Shown here one piece after another: positions 50,931 through 57,883 of a DNA stretch of 64,000 nt. Both the position numbers and the translations under genes were made by a program. This stretch comes from Roseateles_B sp041905785 (GTDB lineage Bacteria; Pseudomonadota; Gammaproteobacteria; Burkholderiales; Burkholderiaceae_C): assembly GCA_041905785.1 (NCBI GenBank), contig JAYRKJ010000014.1, positions 103,384-167,383 of the forward strand, given 5' to 3'. Below the pieces are notes generated by a model. It searched no databases, was not told the DNA's origin, and was given only the letters and a program-made list of their open reading frames with translations. The number at the start of each line of letters is the position of its first letter. The first letter of the stretch is position 1.

Positions 50931-51019
50931 GACTTCTTCTCCAGCCGATGACTGGCCAGGGCGAGGCCAACGGCCAGCGCGAACAGCGCCAGGCTCAGGC
51001 CCAAAAACACTCCGTCCAT
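50927..51019 (-). CDS. 30-aa membrane peptide upstream of kdpF
   Basis: Starts MDGVFLGLSLALFALAVGL and ends LEKKS: one hydrophobic helix followed by a basic cytoplasmic tail. ATG 51019, stop overlapping kdpF by 4 nt. The ribosome site is weak (GAGAG about 10 nt upstream). It would be the first gene of the kdp transcript. Not recognised as a named family; the coupled position supports it being real. Confidence 0.55.
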   Translation of the reverse strand: MDGVFLGLSLALFALAVGLALASHRLEKKS

Positions 51020-51078
51020 AGACACTCTCAACAAGGGGTTGTGTGATGTCAGGAGCGTAGGTTTTGGGGCGTCAAGGC

Positions 51079-51121
51079 CGTGTAGAAGGTCTGAGGGGGG
51101 CTATCAAAAAGGTGTAAAGAC
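51079..51121 (-). promoter_or_regulatory. Candidate KdpE operators before the kdp run
   Basis: On the minus strand, CTTTACACCTTTTTGAT and, 32 bp downstream, CTTCTACACGGCCTTGA. The first resembles the T-rich Escherichia coli KdpE site TTTATACTTTTTTTACACC in composition. About three helical turns separate them. The region is upstream of the kdp genes and otherwise empty. Confidence 0.35.
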
Positions 51122-51167
51122 GCGGCGCTTGCGTCTGGGCCGGGATGGCTGCGATGCGAAGGGCGAT

Positions 51168-51263
51168 CTACTTCCCGATACAGAACCTGCTGAAGATTTC
51201 CCCCAGCAGATCGTCCGCAGAGAATGCGCCGGTGATCTCGCCCAGGGCGTCGTGGGCCAGGCG
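51168..51263 (-). repeat. Right copy of the 96-bp mnmE-end direct repeat (in mnmE)
   Basis: The final 96 bp of mnmE including the TAG stop. The last 20 bases before and through the stop (read on the minus strand as GGTTCTGTATCGGGAAGTAG) closely resemble the 18-bp attachment core used by Salmonella genomic island 1 at the 3' end of trmE/mnmE. The left copy is 39430-39525. Confidence 0.85.
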
Positions 51264-52574
51264 CAGCTCCTCGGCCATCAGGTCCAGGGCAGGTGGTTCC
51301 ACCTCGACCTGGGCCAGCGCGAGTGCCAGGTGTTCGGCCGTGCGGCGCAGGGCCTGGACATGGCGCTCGCGGGCGATGAAGAGTCCCTCGGGCACCGCAT
51401 GCCAGCCGGCGTGCGTCAGCAGTTCCCGGCGCAGTTCGGCCAAGCCGGCGCCGGTCTTCGCGGAGAGCTGCAGCGCGCCGTCCGGCAGGGCCAGGTCTTG
51501 CCTGCTGCGGGACTCGGCCGCCGTGTCGGCCTTGTTGTAGACCTGCAGCAAGCGCGCCGGGTCGACCCGCGCGAGGCGCTCGCGGATCTCGGCGTCGCCG
51601 GCTTCATAGTCCGTTTCGCCGATGCGGGTGAGGTCATGCAGGAAGAGCACCACGTCGGCCTCGGCGATGGCGTCCCAGCTGCGGGCCACGCCGATGCGCT
51701 CGACCTCGTCGGAGGTCTCGCGCAGGCCGGCGGTATCGGTGATGTGCAGGGGCACGCCCTCGATCTGTATGGTCTGGCTGACCTTGTCGCGCGTGGTGCC
51801 GGGGATGGGCGTCACGATGGCCAGCTCGGCGCCGGCCAGGGCGTTGAGCAGCGAGCTCTTGCCCACATTGGGCTGGCCGGCCAGCACCACCTTGATGCCC
51901 TCGCGCAGCAGCGCGCCCTGGCGGGTGCGGTCCAACACGCCATCCAGCCGCGCCTGGATGCGGCGCAGCTTGCCCACGGCGTCGGCCTGCTGCAGGAAGT
52001 CGATCTCCTCTTCGGGGAAGTCCAGCGTGGCTTCGACCAACATGCGCAGGTTGACCAGCCCGTCGCGCAGTTCGCCCACTTCGGTGGACAGGGCACCGGA
52101 GAGCGCCCGGCTGGCACTGCGCGCCGCCGCCTCGGTGCTGGCGTCGATGAGATCGGACACGGCCTCGGCCTGGGCCAGGTCCAGCTTGCCGTTGAGGAAG
52201 GCCCGTTGCGTGAATTCCCCCGGCTCGGCCAGGCGCAGGTGCCTCAGCGACGGCGCGGCGGTGCCCGCCTCCAGGCAGCGCGCCAGCAGCAGCTGCAGCA
52301 CCACCGGTCCACCGTGCGCCTGCAGCTCCAGCACATGCTCACCCGTGTAGGAGTGCGGCGCGGGGAAGTGCAGGGCCAGGCCGTGGTCGATGGCATCGCC
52401 GTCAGCGGCGCGCAGGGGCAGGTAGTGCGCCTCGCGCGGGCGAAGCGGGCGGCCGCAGATCTGCTCGATCAAGGGGGTCAGGTCTTGCGCAGAGGAGACG
52501 CGCACGATGCCCACGGCACCCCGCCCTGGGGCGGTGGCAATGGCGGCGATGGGGTCGAGGTGGCGGGCCAGCAT
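51168..52574 (-). CDS. mnmE: tRNA modification GTPase MnmE
   Basis: 468 aa. With MnmG it adds the 5-carboxymethylaminomethyl group to wobble U34. An N-terminal tetrahydrofolate-binding domain (1-120), helical domain, an inserted G domain with Walker A AGQPNVGKSSLLNAL and TTRDKVSQTIQIEG, IGETDYE region, NKAD, and the C-terminal FCIGK ending whose Cys is conserved in the family. It is followed by the kdp upstream region. GACAAT lies 6 nt before the ATG. Confidence 0.97.
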   Translation of the reverse strand: MLARHLDPIAAIATAPGRGAVGIVRVSSAQDLTPLIEQICGRPLRPREAHYLPLRAADGDAIDHGLALHFPAPHSYTGEHVLELQAHGGPVVLQLLLARCLEAGTAAPSLRHLRLAEPGEFTQRAFLNGKLDLAQAEAVSDLIDASTEAAARSASRALSGALSTEVGELRDGLVNLRMLVEATLDFPEEEIDFLQQADAVGKLRRIQARLDGVLDRTRQGALLREGIKVVLAGQPNVGKSSLLNALAGAELAIVTPIPGTTRDKVSQTIQIEGVPLHITDTAGLRETSDEVERIGVARSWDAIAEADVVLFLHDLTRIGETDYEAGDAEIRERLARVDPARLLQVYNKADTAAESRSRQDLALPDGALQLSAKTGAGLAELRRELLTHAGWHAVPEGLFIARERHVQALRRTAEHLALALAQVEVEPPALDLMAEELRLAHDALGEITGAFSADDLLGEIFSRFCIGK

Positions 52575-52580
52575 GGGCGC

Positions 52581-52586
52581 ATTGTC
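52581..52586 (-). promoter_or_regulatory. Candidate -10 element (GACAAT) for mnmE
   Basis: GACAAT, then GCGCCC (6 nt), then the mnmE ATG at 52574. Same spacing as corA. The region 52587-52790 holds only a GC-rich run with possible hairpins and no gene. Confidence 0.35.
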
Positions 52587-52792
52587 CTATGCCTCGAGGG
52601 CCGGGCGCGGCGCCGGCAGGCCTCATGAAAACGGCCCCCGCCGGGTGCCGGAGGCCGTGCAAGATGGCGCGGGGGAGGCGACCGTGGCTGCTCTCGTGAG
52701 CTGCACGGAGGGCCTGTGCTGCAGCCCGGCTGTGTGGACCTGCTGCATCAAACTGCCCCGCATGGCATCGATTTAAGGCGAGCGGCGCGCTG

Positions 52793-52817
52793 AAAAAAAG
52801 CCCCCGACCGCGGGGGC
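52793..52817 (-). terminator. Rho-independent terminator after yidC
   Basis: Read on the minus strand: GCCCCCG, loop CGGT, CGGGGGC, TTTTTTT. It lies about 35 nt beyond the yidC stop and ends the rpmH-rnpA-yidD-yidC transcript. Confidence 0.88.
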
Positions 52818-52852
52818 GGGCGAGGGCTTCGTGCGGTAGTTGGCGACTGGGC

Positions 52853-54571
52853 TCAGTTCTGCACGCCCATCTGCTTGTTGATGATCCACTGCTGCGCGAT
52901 GGACAGCAGGTTGTTCACCAGCCAGTACAGCACCAGACCGGCCGGGAAGAAGAAGAACATGAAGCTCAGGGCGAGCGGCATGATCCACATCATCTTGGCC
53001 TGCGTCGGGTCGGCCGGGGTCGGGTTCAGCCAGACCTGCAGCAGGCTGGAGGCCGTCATCAGGATGGGCAGGATCAGGAAGGGGTCGGCCGAGGACAGGT
53101 CGGTGATCCAGCCGATCCAGGGCGCGTTGCGCATCTCGACCGTGCTCTGCAGCACCCAGTACAGCGCGATGAAGAAGGGCATCTGCAGCAGCATGGGCAG
53201 GCAGGAACCCAGCGGGTTGACCTTTTCCTCGCGGTAGATGCGCATCATCTCCTGCTGCTGCTTCTGCGGGTCGTTCTTGTAGCGCTCGCGCAGCTCGTTG
53301 ATGCGCGGGCCCACGGCCTTCATCTTGGCCATGGAACGGTAGGCGCTGGCGTTCAGGCCGAAGAAGGCGATCTTCAGCAGCACCACCAGGGCCACGATGG
53401 ACCAGCCCCAGTTGCCCAGCAGGCCGTGGATCTTGTCCAGCAGCCAGAACAGCGGCTTGGCGATCACGTAGAACATGCCGTAGTCCTTGACGCGCTCCAG
53501 GCCCGGGGCCAGCTCGGCCAGCTTGTTCTCCTCCTGCGGGCCGGCGTACAGCACGTTCTCGGTCACGGCCGAGGCGCCGGGGTTGATGGCGGGCAGGGGG
53601 AAGACCTGGCCCACGCTGTACAGGCCGGACTCGCTCTTCTTCACGAAGAATTCGCGCGGACCCGCGGCATTGTGCAGCCAGGCCGTGGTGAAGTAGTGCT
53701 GAACCATGGCGATCCAGCCATCGTCGGCGTGCTTGTCGTAGTCGGCCTTGCCCTTGTCCAGGTCCTTGAACTCGAACTTCTGGAACTTGTTCTTGTCCGT
53801 GTAGATGGCCGGGCCGGTGAACGCCGCCGGGCCCATGTAGCCGGATGAAGAGGCCACGGATGTCTCGCGCACCAGCTGCACGTAGAGCTGCGGGCTGACC
53901 GGGGCGGCGCCGGTGTTCACCACTTCATGCTTGACTTCGATGGCGTAGTCGGCGCGCTTGAAGGTGTAGGTCTTGATCAGCTTGAGGCCACCCTGATCGG
54001 GGGATTCGAAGCGCACGGTCAGCGAGCTGGCGCCGTCCTTGAGCTGGCGCTCGGCACCGACCACGTTCATCAGCGTGAAGTGGTTGGGGGCGCCGGGCAC
54101 GCCGACCAGGCCGGATTCGGGGCGGTAGCTGCTGGCATCGAACAGCACCACGGGTTCGGGCTTGAAGCTGGACGGGGCCTTGAGGCCCACGGCGCGCAGC
54201 AGCGGGTCCATCAGGCCGTGGGTCTCGGTCGTCATGTGCTGCAGCAGCTCCACGCGCACGAGGCTGCCGCCGCGGGTGTCGAAGCTGGCCCGGACCACGT
54301 CGGTCGTGACCTCGAACTTCTCGCCGGCGGGCATTGCGGCGGAAGCCGCGGCGCCGGGCGCAGCCGCGACGGTGCTGCCGCCGCTTTCGCTGGCCGTGGG
54401 CAGGCTGCCCGAGGCGGGACCGCTGGCCGCGGGTGCCGCGCTGGCGGCGGGCTTGGCCGGCGCGGGGCTGAACATCGAGGGGTGCCCGTTGTATTTCTGC
54501 CAGCCGTCCCACAAGAGGACGAGCGACATGGTGAATACCACCCACAACACGGTGCGGCGTATATCAGTCAT
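52853..54571 (-). CDS. yidC: Membrane protein insertase YidC
   Basis: 572 aa. N-terminal helix (about 6-22), a periplasmic beta-rich domain (about 60-340), and the conserved C-terminal insertase core of five helices (from about 360) including YKNDPQKQQQEMMRIYREEKVNPLGSC and LVLYWLVNNLLSIAQQW. It inserts inner-membrane proteins alone or with SecYEG. Overlaps yidD by 4 nt. Confidence 0.97.
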   Translation of the reverse strand: MTDIRRTVLWVVFTMSLVLLWDGWQKYNGHPSMFSPAPAKPAASAAPAASGPASGSLPTASESGGSTVAAAPGAAASAAMPAGEKFEVTTDVVRASFDTRGGSLVRVELLQHMTTETHGLMDPLLRAVGLKAPSSFKPEPVVLFDASSYRPESGLVGVPGAPNHFTLMNVVGAERQLKDGASSLTVRFESPDQGGLKLIKTYTFKRADYAIEVKHEVVNTGAAPVSPQLYVQLVRETSVASSSGYMGPAAFTGPAIYTDKNKFQKFEFKDLDKGKADYDKHADDGWIAMVQHYFTTAWLHNAAGPREFFVKKSESGLYSVGQVFPLPAINPGASAVTENVLYAGPQEENKLAELAPGLERVKDYGMFYVIAKPLFWLLDKIHGLLGNWGWSIVALVVLLKIAFFGLNASAYRSMAKMKAVGPRINELRERYKNDPQKQQQEMMRIYREEKVNPLGSCLPMLLQMPFFIALYWVLQSTVEMRNAPWIGWITDLSSADPFLILPILMTASSLLQVWLNPTPADPTQAKMMWIMPLALSFMFFFFPAGLVLYWLVNNLLSIAQQWIINKQMGVQN

Positions 54572-54879
54572 GGAGAAGCTTCAGGATTGGAAGAAGAGGG
54601 TGTCCTGCTGCCCCCGAGCCCAAGGCGCGAGAACAGACGGGGCGGATTGTCAGGCACGGGATCATGTCCGCCCAGACAGAACGGGTTGCAGCGCAGGATT
54701 CTCGCTGCGGCGAGGTAGCTGCCGGCCACTCCGCCATGCCGACGCACGGCTTCCATGCCATACGCGGAGCAGCTGGGATAGTAGCGGCAGCCGGCCTGGA
54801 TCCAGGAGCTGATCAGCAGCTGGTAGGCGCGGATCAGGCCCATCAGGAGCCATTGGAGGGGGCTGCGGCGGGCCGTCAT
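54568..54879 (-). CDS. yidD: Membrane protein insertion efficiency factor YidD
   Basis: 103 aa from ATG 54879. Family signature GCRYYPSCSAYGMEAVRRHG (about 28-47) with an amphipathic N-terminal helix and the CNPF motif (RCNPFCLGGHDPVP). It aids YidC-dependent insertion. The C-terminal 20-25 residues are a low-complexity tail. 19-nt gap after rnpA. Confidence 0.93.
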   Translation of the reverse strand: MTARRSPLQWLLMGLIRAYQLLISSWIQAGCRYYPSCSAYGMEAVRRHGGVAGSYLAAARILRCNPFCLGGHDPVPDNPPRLFSRLGLGGSRTPSSSNPEASP

Positions 54880-54898
54880 GGCGGGCGGGAGGGTGGGT

Positions 54899-55432
54899 TC
54901 AGCCCTGGGGGGCCGTCGGCGCGGCGGCGCCGGCCGTGTCGGCACCGCGGGCCAGCTTGGCGCGCAGCTGCAGCAGTTCGGCGCGCACCAGGGCCTTGAG
55001 CGGCTCGGAAGCGGCGCTGGGGAACTGCTTGCGGTCCACCGGCAGGCGCAGGCGCACCACCCAGAGTCCGGGCGGCAGCAAGCCCGCGACGTCGGCGAAG
55101 ACGGCGCGGATCTGGCGCTTGATCAGGGATCGGGTCACGGCGCGGCGCGCGTGCCGCTTGGGCACGACGCAGCCTAGCCAATGTCCTTCAGGCACCGCCT
55201 GGACGACGGTGTCTGCCGGTTTCGCCCCCGTGGCGGATACCGATTCGTCCACAGTGATGTGGGCAAGCGGTGGGTGGCCTGTTGATAACTCGGTTTTCCT
55301 TGTGGAAAAACCGGGTCCGGGCAGGCTGGGGGCGGCCATGAGGTGGTGCACAGCAAAGTGCTTGCTGCGGGCGCGGCTGGGCTGCCCCAGCACGCGCTCA
55401 AAGTCGGCCGATCGTTCGATGCGGCCGATCAT
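54899..55432 (-). CDS. rnpA: Ribonuclease P protein component
   Basis: 177 aa, longer than the usual 110-140. The core GCVVPKRHARRAVTRSLIKRQIRAVF (about 88-113) is the conserved RNA-binding arginine-rich block (equivalent to the RNR motif), with LWVVRLRLPVDR following. Around residues 36-82, between the FxVHHL strand and the core, about 40 extra residues are inserted, and a C-terminal Ala-rich tail is added. It processes tRNA 5' ends with the RnpB RNA. Confidence 0.93.
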   Translation of the reverse strand: MIGRIERSADFERVLGQPSRARSKHFAVHHLMAAPSLPGPGFSTRKTELSTGHPPLAHITVDESVSATGAKPADTVVQAVPEGHWLGCVVPKRHARRAVTRSLIKRQIRAVFADVAGLLPPGLWVVRLRLPVDRKQFPSAASEPLKALVRAELLQLRAKLARGADTAGAAAPTAPQG

Positions 55433-55450
55433 GGTCTTGATGCGGCTCGC

Positions 55451-55585
55451 TTAGACGGCCAGGCGCTTGCGGCCCTTGGCGCGGCGGGCGCGGATGACGG
55501 CGCGGCCACCGCGGGTCTTCATGCGAACGAGGAAGCCGTGGGTACGGGCGCGGCGGGTCTTGGAGCCTTGGTAGGTGCGTTTCAT
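55451..55585 (-). CDS. rpmH: Ribosomal protein L34
   Basis: 44 aa, extremely basic: KRTYQGSKTRRARTHGFLVR and GRAVIRARRAKGRKRLAV, the classic L34 pattern. First gene of the rpmH-rnpA-yidD-yidC operon; 18-nt gap to rnpA. A tandem 10-bp repeat containing DnaA-like half-sites lies just upstream of the ATG. Confidence 0.98.
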   Translation of the reverse strand: MKRTYQGSKTRRARTHGFLVRMKTRGGRAVIRARRAKGRKRLAV

Positions 55586-55596
55586 GTTGGAAAACC

Positions 55597-55616
55597 TCTG
55601 TGGACGTCTGTGGACG
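55597..55616 (+). repeat. Tandem 10-bp repeat TCTGTGGACG
   Basis: Two exact copies in tandem, one helical turn each, 12 nt upstream of rpmH. TGTGGA is the core of the complement of the DnaA box. It may be a weak DnaA-binding pair or part of the rpmH promoter. Confidence 0.6.
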
Positions 55617-55993
55617 CGATAGCTGATGGGCCAATCAAAGATGCGGGAGCATCTCGGAACTGCAAGCCGGCGCCACCCAAAGAATGGCCGCTTGCCGCAC
55701 CGCTGATGTGCGCCGCGCCGGGGCGCCGCTGCTGCGTGCGCCCACATCAAGACCTTGCTCGGAAAGCCCATCCCGGCGCGTGCCGCGGTGGATTTCCCGG
55801 GGCAAAGCCCTTTGTTGGCGCGGTGGACCTACCGCCAGGGGTTTGACCTCCCAAAGCAGGGAAAGCCACGCGCCCAAGCAAATACATCCGGCGTCCGGAA
55901 AAGCCCGCGATTACACCAAACTTCTGGCGGAAGGTCAACTTTTCAGACTTGGCCCTGCCCGGGTCGATCCGGGATTGACCCCCCAAAAAAATC

Positions 55994-56002
55994 TGTGGAT
56001 AA
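55994..56002 (-). promoter_or_regulatory. DnaA box
   Basis: TTATCCACA, identical to the classical DnaA-box consensus, 61 bp before the dnaA start; supports autoregulation and origin function. Confidence 0.8.
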
Positions 56003-56028
56003 CCTCCCTTTTTGCGATCGCGGATCCG

Positions 56029-56034
56029 TACAAT
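56029..56034 (+). promoter_or_regulatory. Candidate -10 element (TACAAT) of dnaA
   Basis: TACAAT preceded by CG, about 29 nt before the dnaA ATG; no strong -35 is visible. It lies just downstream of the DnaA box, fitting repression by DnaA. Confidence 0.4.
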
Positions 56035-56062
56035 CCGGCCGCTCAAGAAGAAGTTTTCCACA

Positions 56063-57547
56063 ATGAGCGCAGATCTCTGGCAACGCGGCTGTGAACGTCT
56101 GGCCGCCGAGCTGCCCGAACAACAATTCAATACCTGGATCCGCCCCCTGCCACCGGCCGACGTGGCCGATGGCGGCGAGCACGGCGTGACCGTGTCCCTG
56201 CGCGTCCCCAATCGTTTCAAGCTGGACTGGATCCGCAACCAGTACGCGGGGCGCATCGAATCCATCCTGTCCGAGATCGCCGGTCGTCCTGCGCGCCTGG
56301 AGCTGGCCGTGGCCCCCCGCGAGGCCATGCCGCGTGCGGCTACGGCGCTGCCGGCCAACCAGCCGGTGGCCGTGGGTCAGGTGCTGCACAACGGCCTGCG
56401 GCCGGTGCCGGTGAACCGGCCGGTCGCGGAGCAGCCGGCGGTGAACGGCCTGGCCAGCGTGCAGCCGGTGGCTGCATCTCAAGCCGCGCCTGCCTCGGCC
56501 GGCCTGGCGCCCGCACCGGCCAGTACGCGGCATCGCATCAACCCGGCGCTGACCTTCGATACCCTGGTCCCGGGTCGTGCCAACCAGATGGCCCGCACCG
56601 CGGCCCTGCATGTGGCCGGCGCCCCCGGGCAGATGTACAACCCGCTGTTCATCTATGGCGGCGTGGGCCTGGGCAAGACCCATCTGATCCACGCCGTGGG
56701 CAACGCCCTGCTCAGGGACAAGCCCGACGCCCGTGTGCTCTACCTGCATGCCGAGCAGTTCATCTCGGACGTGGTGAAGAACTACCAGCGCAAGACCTTC
56801 GACGAGCTCAAGGCCAAGTACCACTCGTTGGACCTGCTGCTGATCGATGACGTGCAGTTCTTCGCCGGCAAGGACCGCACGCAGGAGGAGTTCTTCAACG
56901 CCTTCGAAGCCCTGCTGGCCAAGCGCGCCCACATCATCATGACCTCGGACACCTATCCCAAGGGTCTGGTGGACATCGACGAGCGCCTGACCAGCCGCTT
57001 CGACGCCGGCCTGACGGTGGCCATCGAGCCGCCCGAGCTGGAGATGCGCGTCGCCATCCTGATCAAGAAGGCCGAAGCCGAACAGGCGCCCATGCCCGAG
57101 GACGTGGCCTTTTTCATCGCCAAGAACGTGCGTGCCAATGTGCGCGAGCTCGAAGGTGCTCTGCGCAAGGTGCTGGCCTACAGCCGCTTCAGCCACAAGG
57201 AAATCAACATCCAGCTGGCGCGCGAGGCCCTCAAGGACCTGCTCTCCATCCAGAACCGCCAGATCTCGGTGGAGAACATCCAGAAGACGGTGGCGGACTT
57301 CTACAAGATCAAGGTTGCCGACATGTACAGCAAGAAGCGCCCGGCCAGCATCGCCCGGCCGCGCCAGATTGCCATGTACCTGGCCAAGGAGCTGACCCAG
57401 AAGAGCCTGCCCGAGATCGGCGAGCTCTTTGGCGGCCGCGACCACACCACCGTGCTGCACGCCGTGCGCAAGATTGGTGGCGAGCGCCAGAAGAACACCG
57501 AGCTGAACCAGCAGCTGCACGTGCTCGAGCAGACCCTGAAGGGCTGA
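56063..57547 (+). CDS. dnaA: Chromosomal replication initiator DnaA
   Basis: 494 aa from ATG 56063. Domain I (1-80, WQRGCERLAAELPEQQFNTWIRPL), a long Ala/Pro/Val linker (domain II, about 90-160), AAA+ domain III with Walker A GGVGLGKTHLIH and Walker B LLLIDDVQFFAG, and C-terminal domain IV with the DnaA signature GGRDHTTVLHAVRKI. It initiates replication and binds DnaA boxes such as the one upstream. Confidence 0.98.
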   Translation: MSADLWQRGCERLAAELPEQQFNTWIRPLPPADVADGGEHGVTVSLRVPNRFKLDWIRNQYAGRIESILSEIAGRPARLELAVAPREAMPRAATALPANQPVAVGQVLHNGLRPVPVNRPVAEQPAVNGLASVQPVAASQAAPASAGLAPAPASTRHRINPALTFDTLVPGRANQMARTAALHVAGAPGQMYNPLFIYGGVGLGKTHLIHAVGNALLRDKPDARVLYLHAEQFISDVVKNYQRKTFDELKAKYHSLDLLLIDDVQFFAGKDRTQEEFFNAFEALLAKRAHIIMTSDTYPKGLVDIDERLTSRFDAGLTVAIEPPELEMRVAILIKKAEAEQAPMPEDVAFFIAKNVRANVRELEGALRKVLAYSRFSHKEINIQLAREALKDLLSIQNRQISVENIQKTVADFYKIKVADMYSKKRPASIARPRQIAMYLAKELTQKSLPEIGELFGGRDHTTVLHAVRKIGGERQKNTELNQQLHVLEQTLKG

Positions 57548-57883
57548 AGGTCCACCCCCTACGCGCTTCGCGGCCTGGCTGGCCGCGCCAGGCCCGGAGG
57601 CCTGGCTCTTCGGCAGGCACAAACGCAGTCCGTTTGTGTCCGGCCTCAGCCCCCTCAAGGGGGCGAGCCCGTGGGCCCGGCAGAGCCGGATCCCCGGCCT
57701 CCGTGCGGGTTAGTCCTGCAACAGATCAACGGCATGGTTTCCACTCCCCGGGAAATGCCCCATTCCTGGGTGACAATGCGCGCTGTCTCACGCGCGCGCG
57801 TCTTGCTTGTGACTGGCCCCAGGGCGCCGGTCGAGCCGGGAAGGCGGGCGCGGGTCGCCCCGAACAAGTGGAGAGAGGTTCAC
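57548..57883. repeat. dnaA-dnaN gap with palindromic repeat element
   Basis: 336 bp without a gene. Contains inverted repeat CACAAACG-cagtc-CGTTTGTG (57618-57638) and CCCCCT-CA-AGGGGG (around 57650-57664), followed by GC-rich palindromes. This is the appearance of intergenic repeat elements common in Burkholderiales. No additional perfect DnaA box seen by eye. Confidence 0.6.

Larger units (their letters stand above)
55586..56062. other. Probable replication origin region (rpmH-dnaA gap)
   Basis: 477 bp without genes between divergent rpmH and dnaA. It holds a perfect DnaA box at 55994-56002 (TTATCCACA on the minus strand), a near-match TTTTCCACA at 56054-56062 directly before the dnaA ATG, tandem TCTGTGGACG repeats at 55597-55616, and a short A-rich tract. 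Box density is modest, so the functional origin could also extend into the dnaA-dnaN gap. Confidence 0.65.

Noticed and set aside
46926..50951. A 1341-codon open frame on the plus strand opposite kdpA-kdpB
   Set aside because: It is antisense to the clearly recognised kdp genes; His/Gln/Ala/Arg-rich with no domain. High GC leaves few stop codons in such frames.
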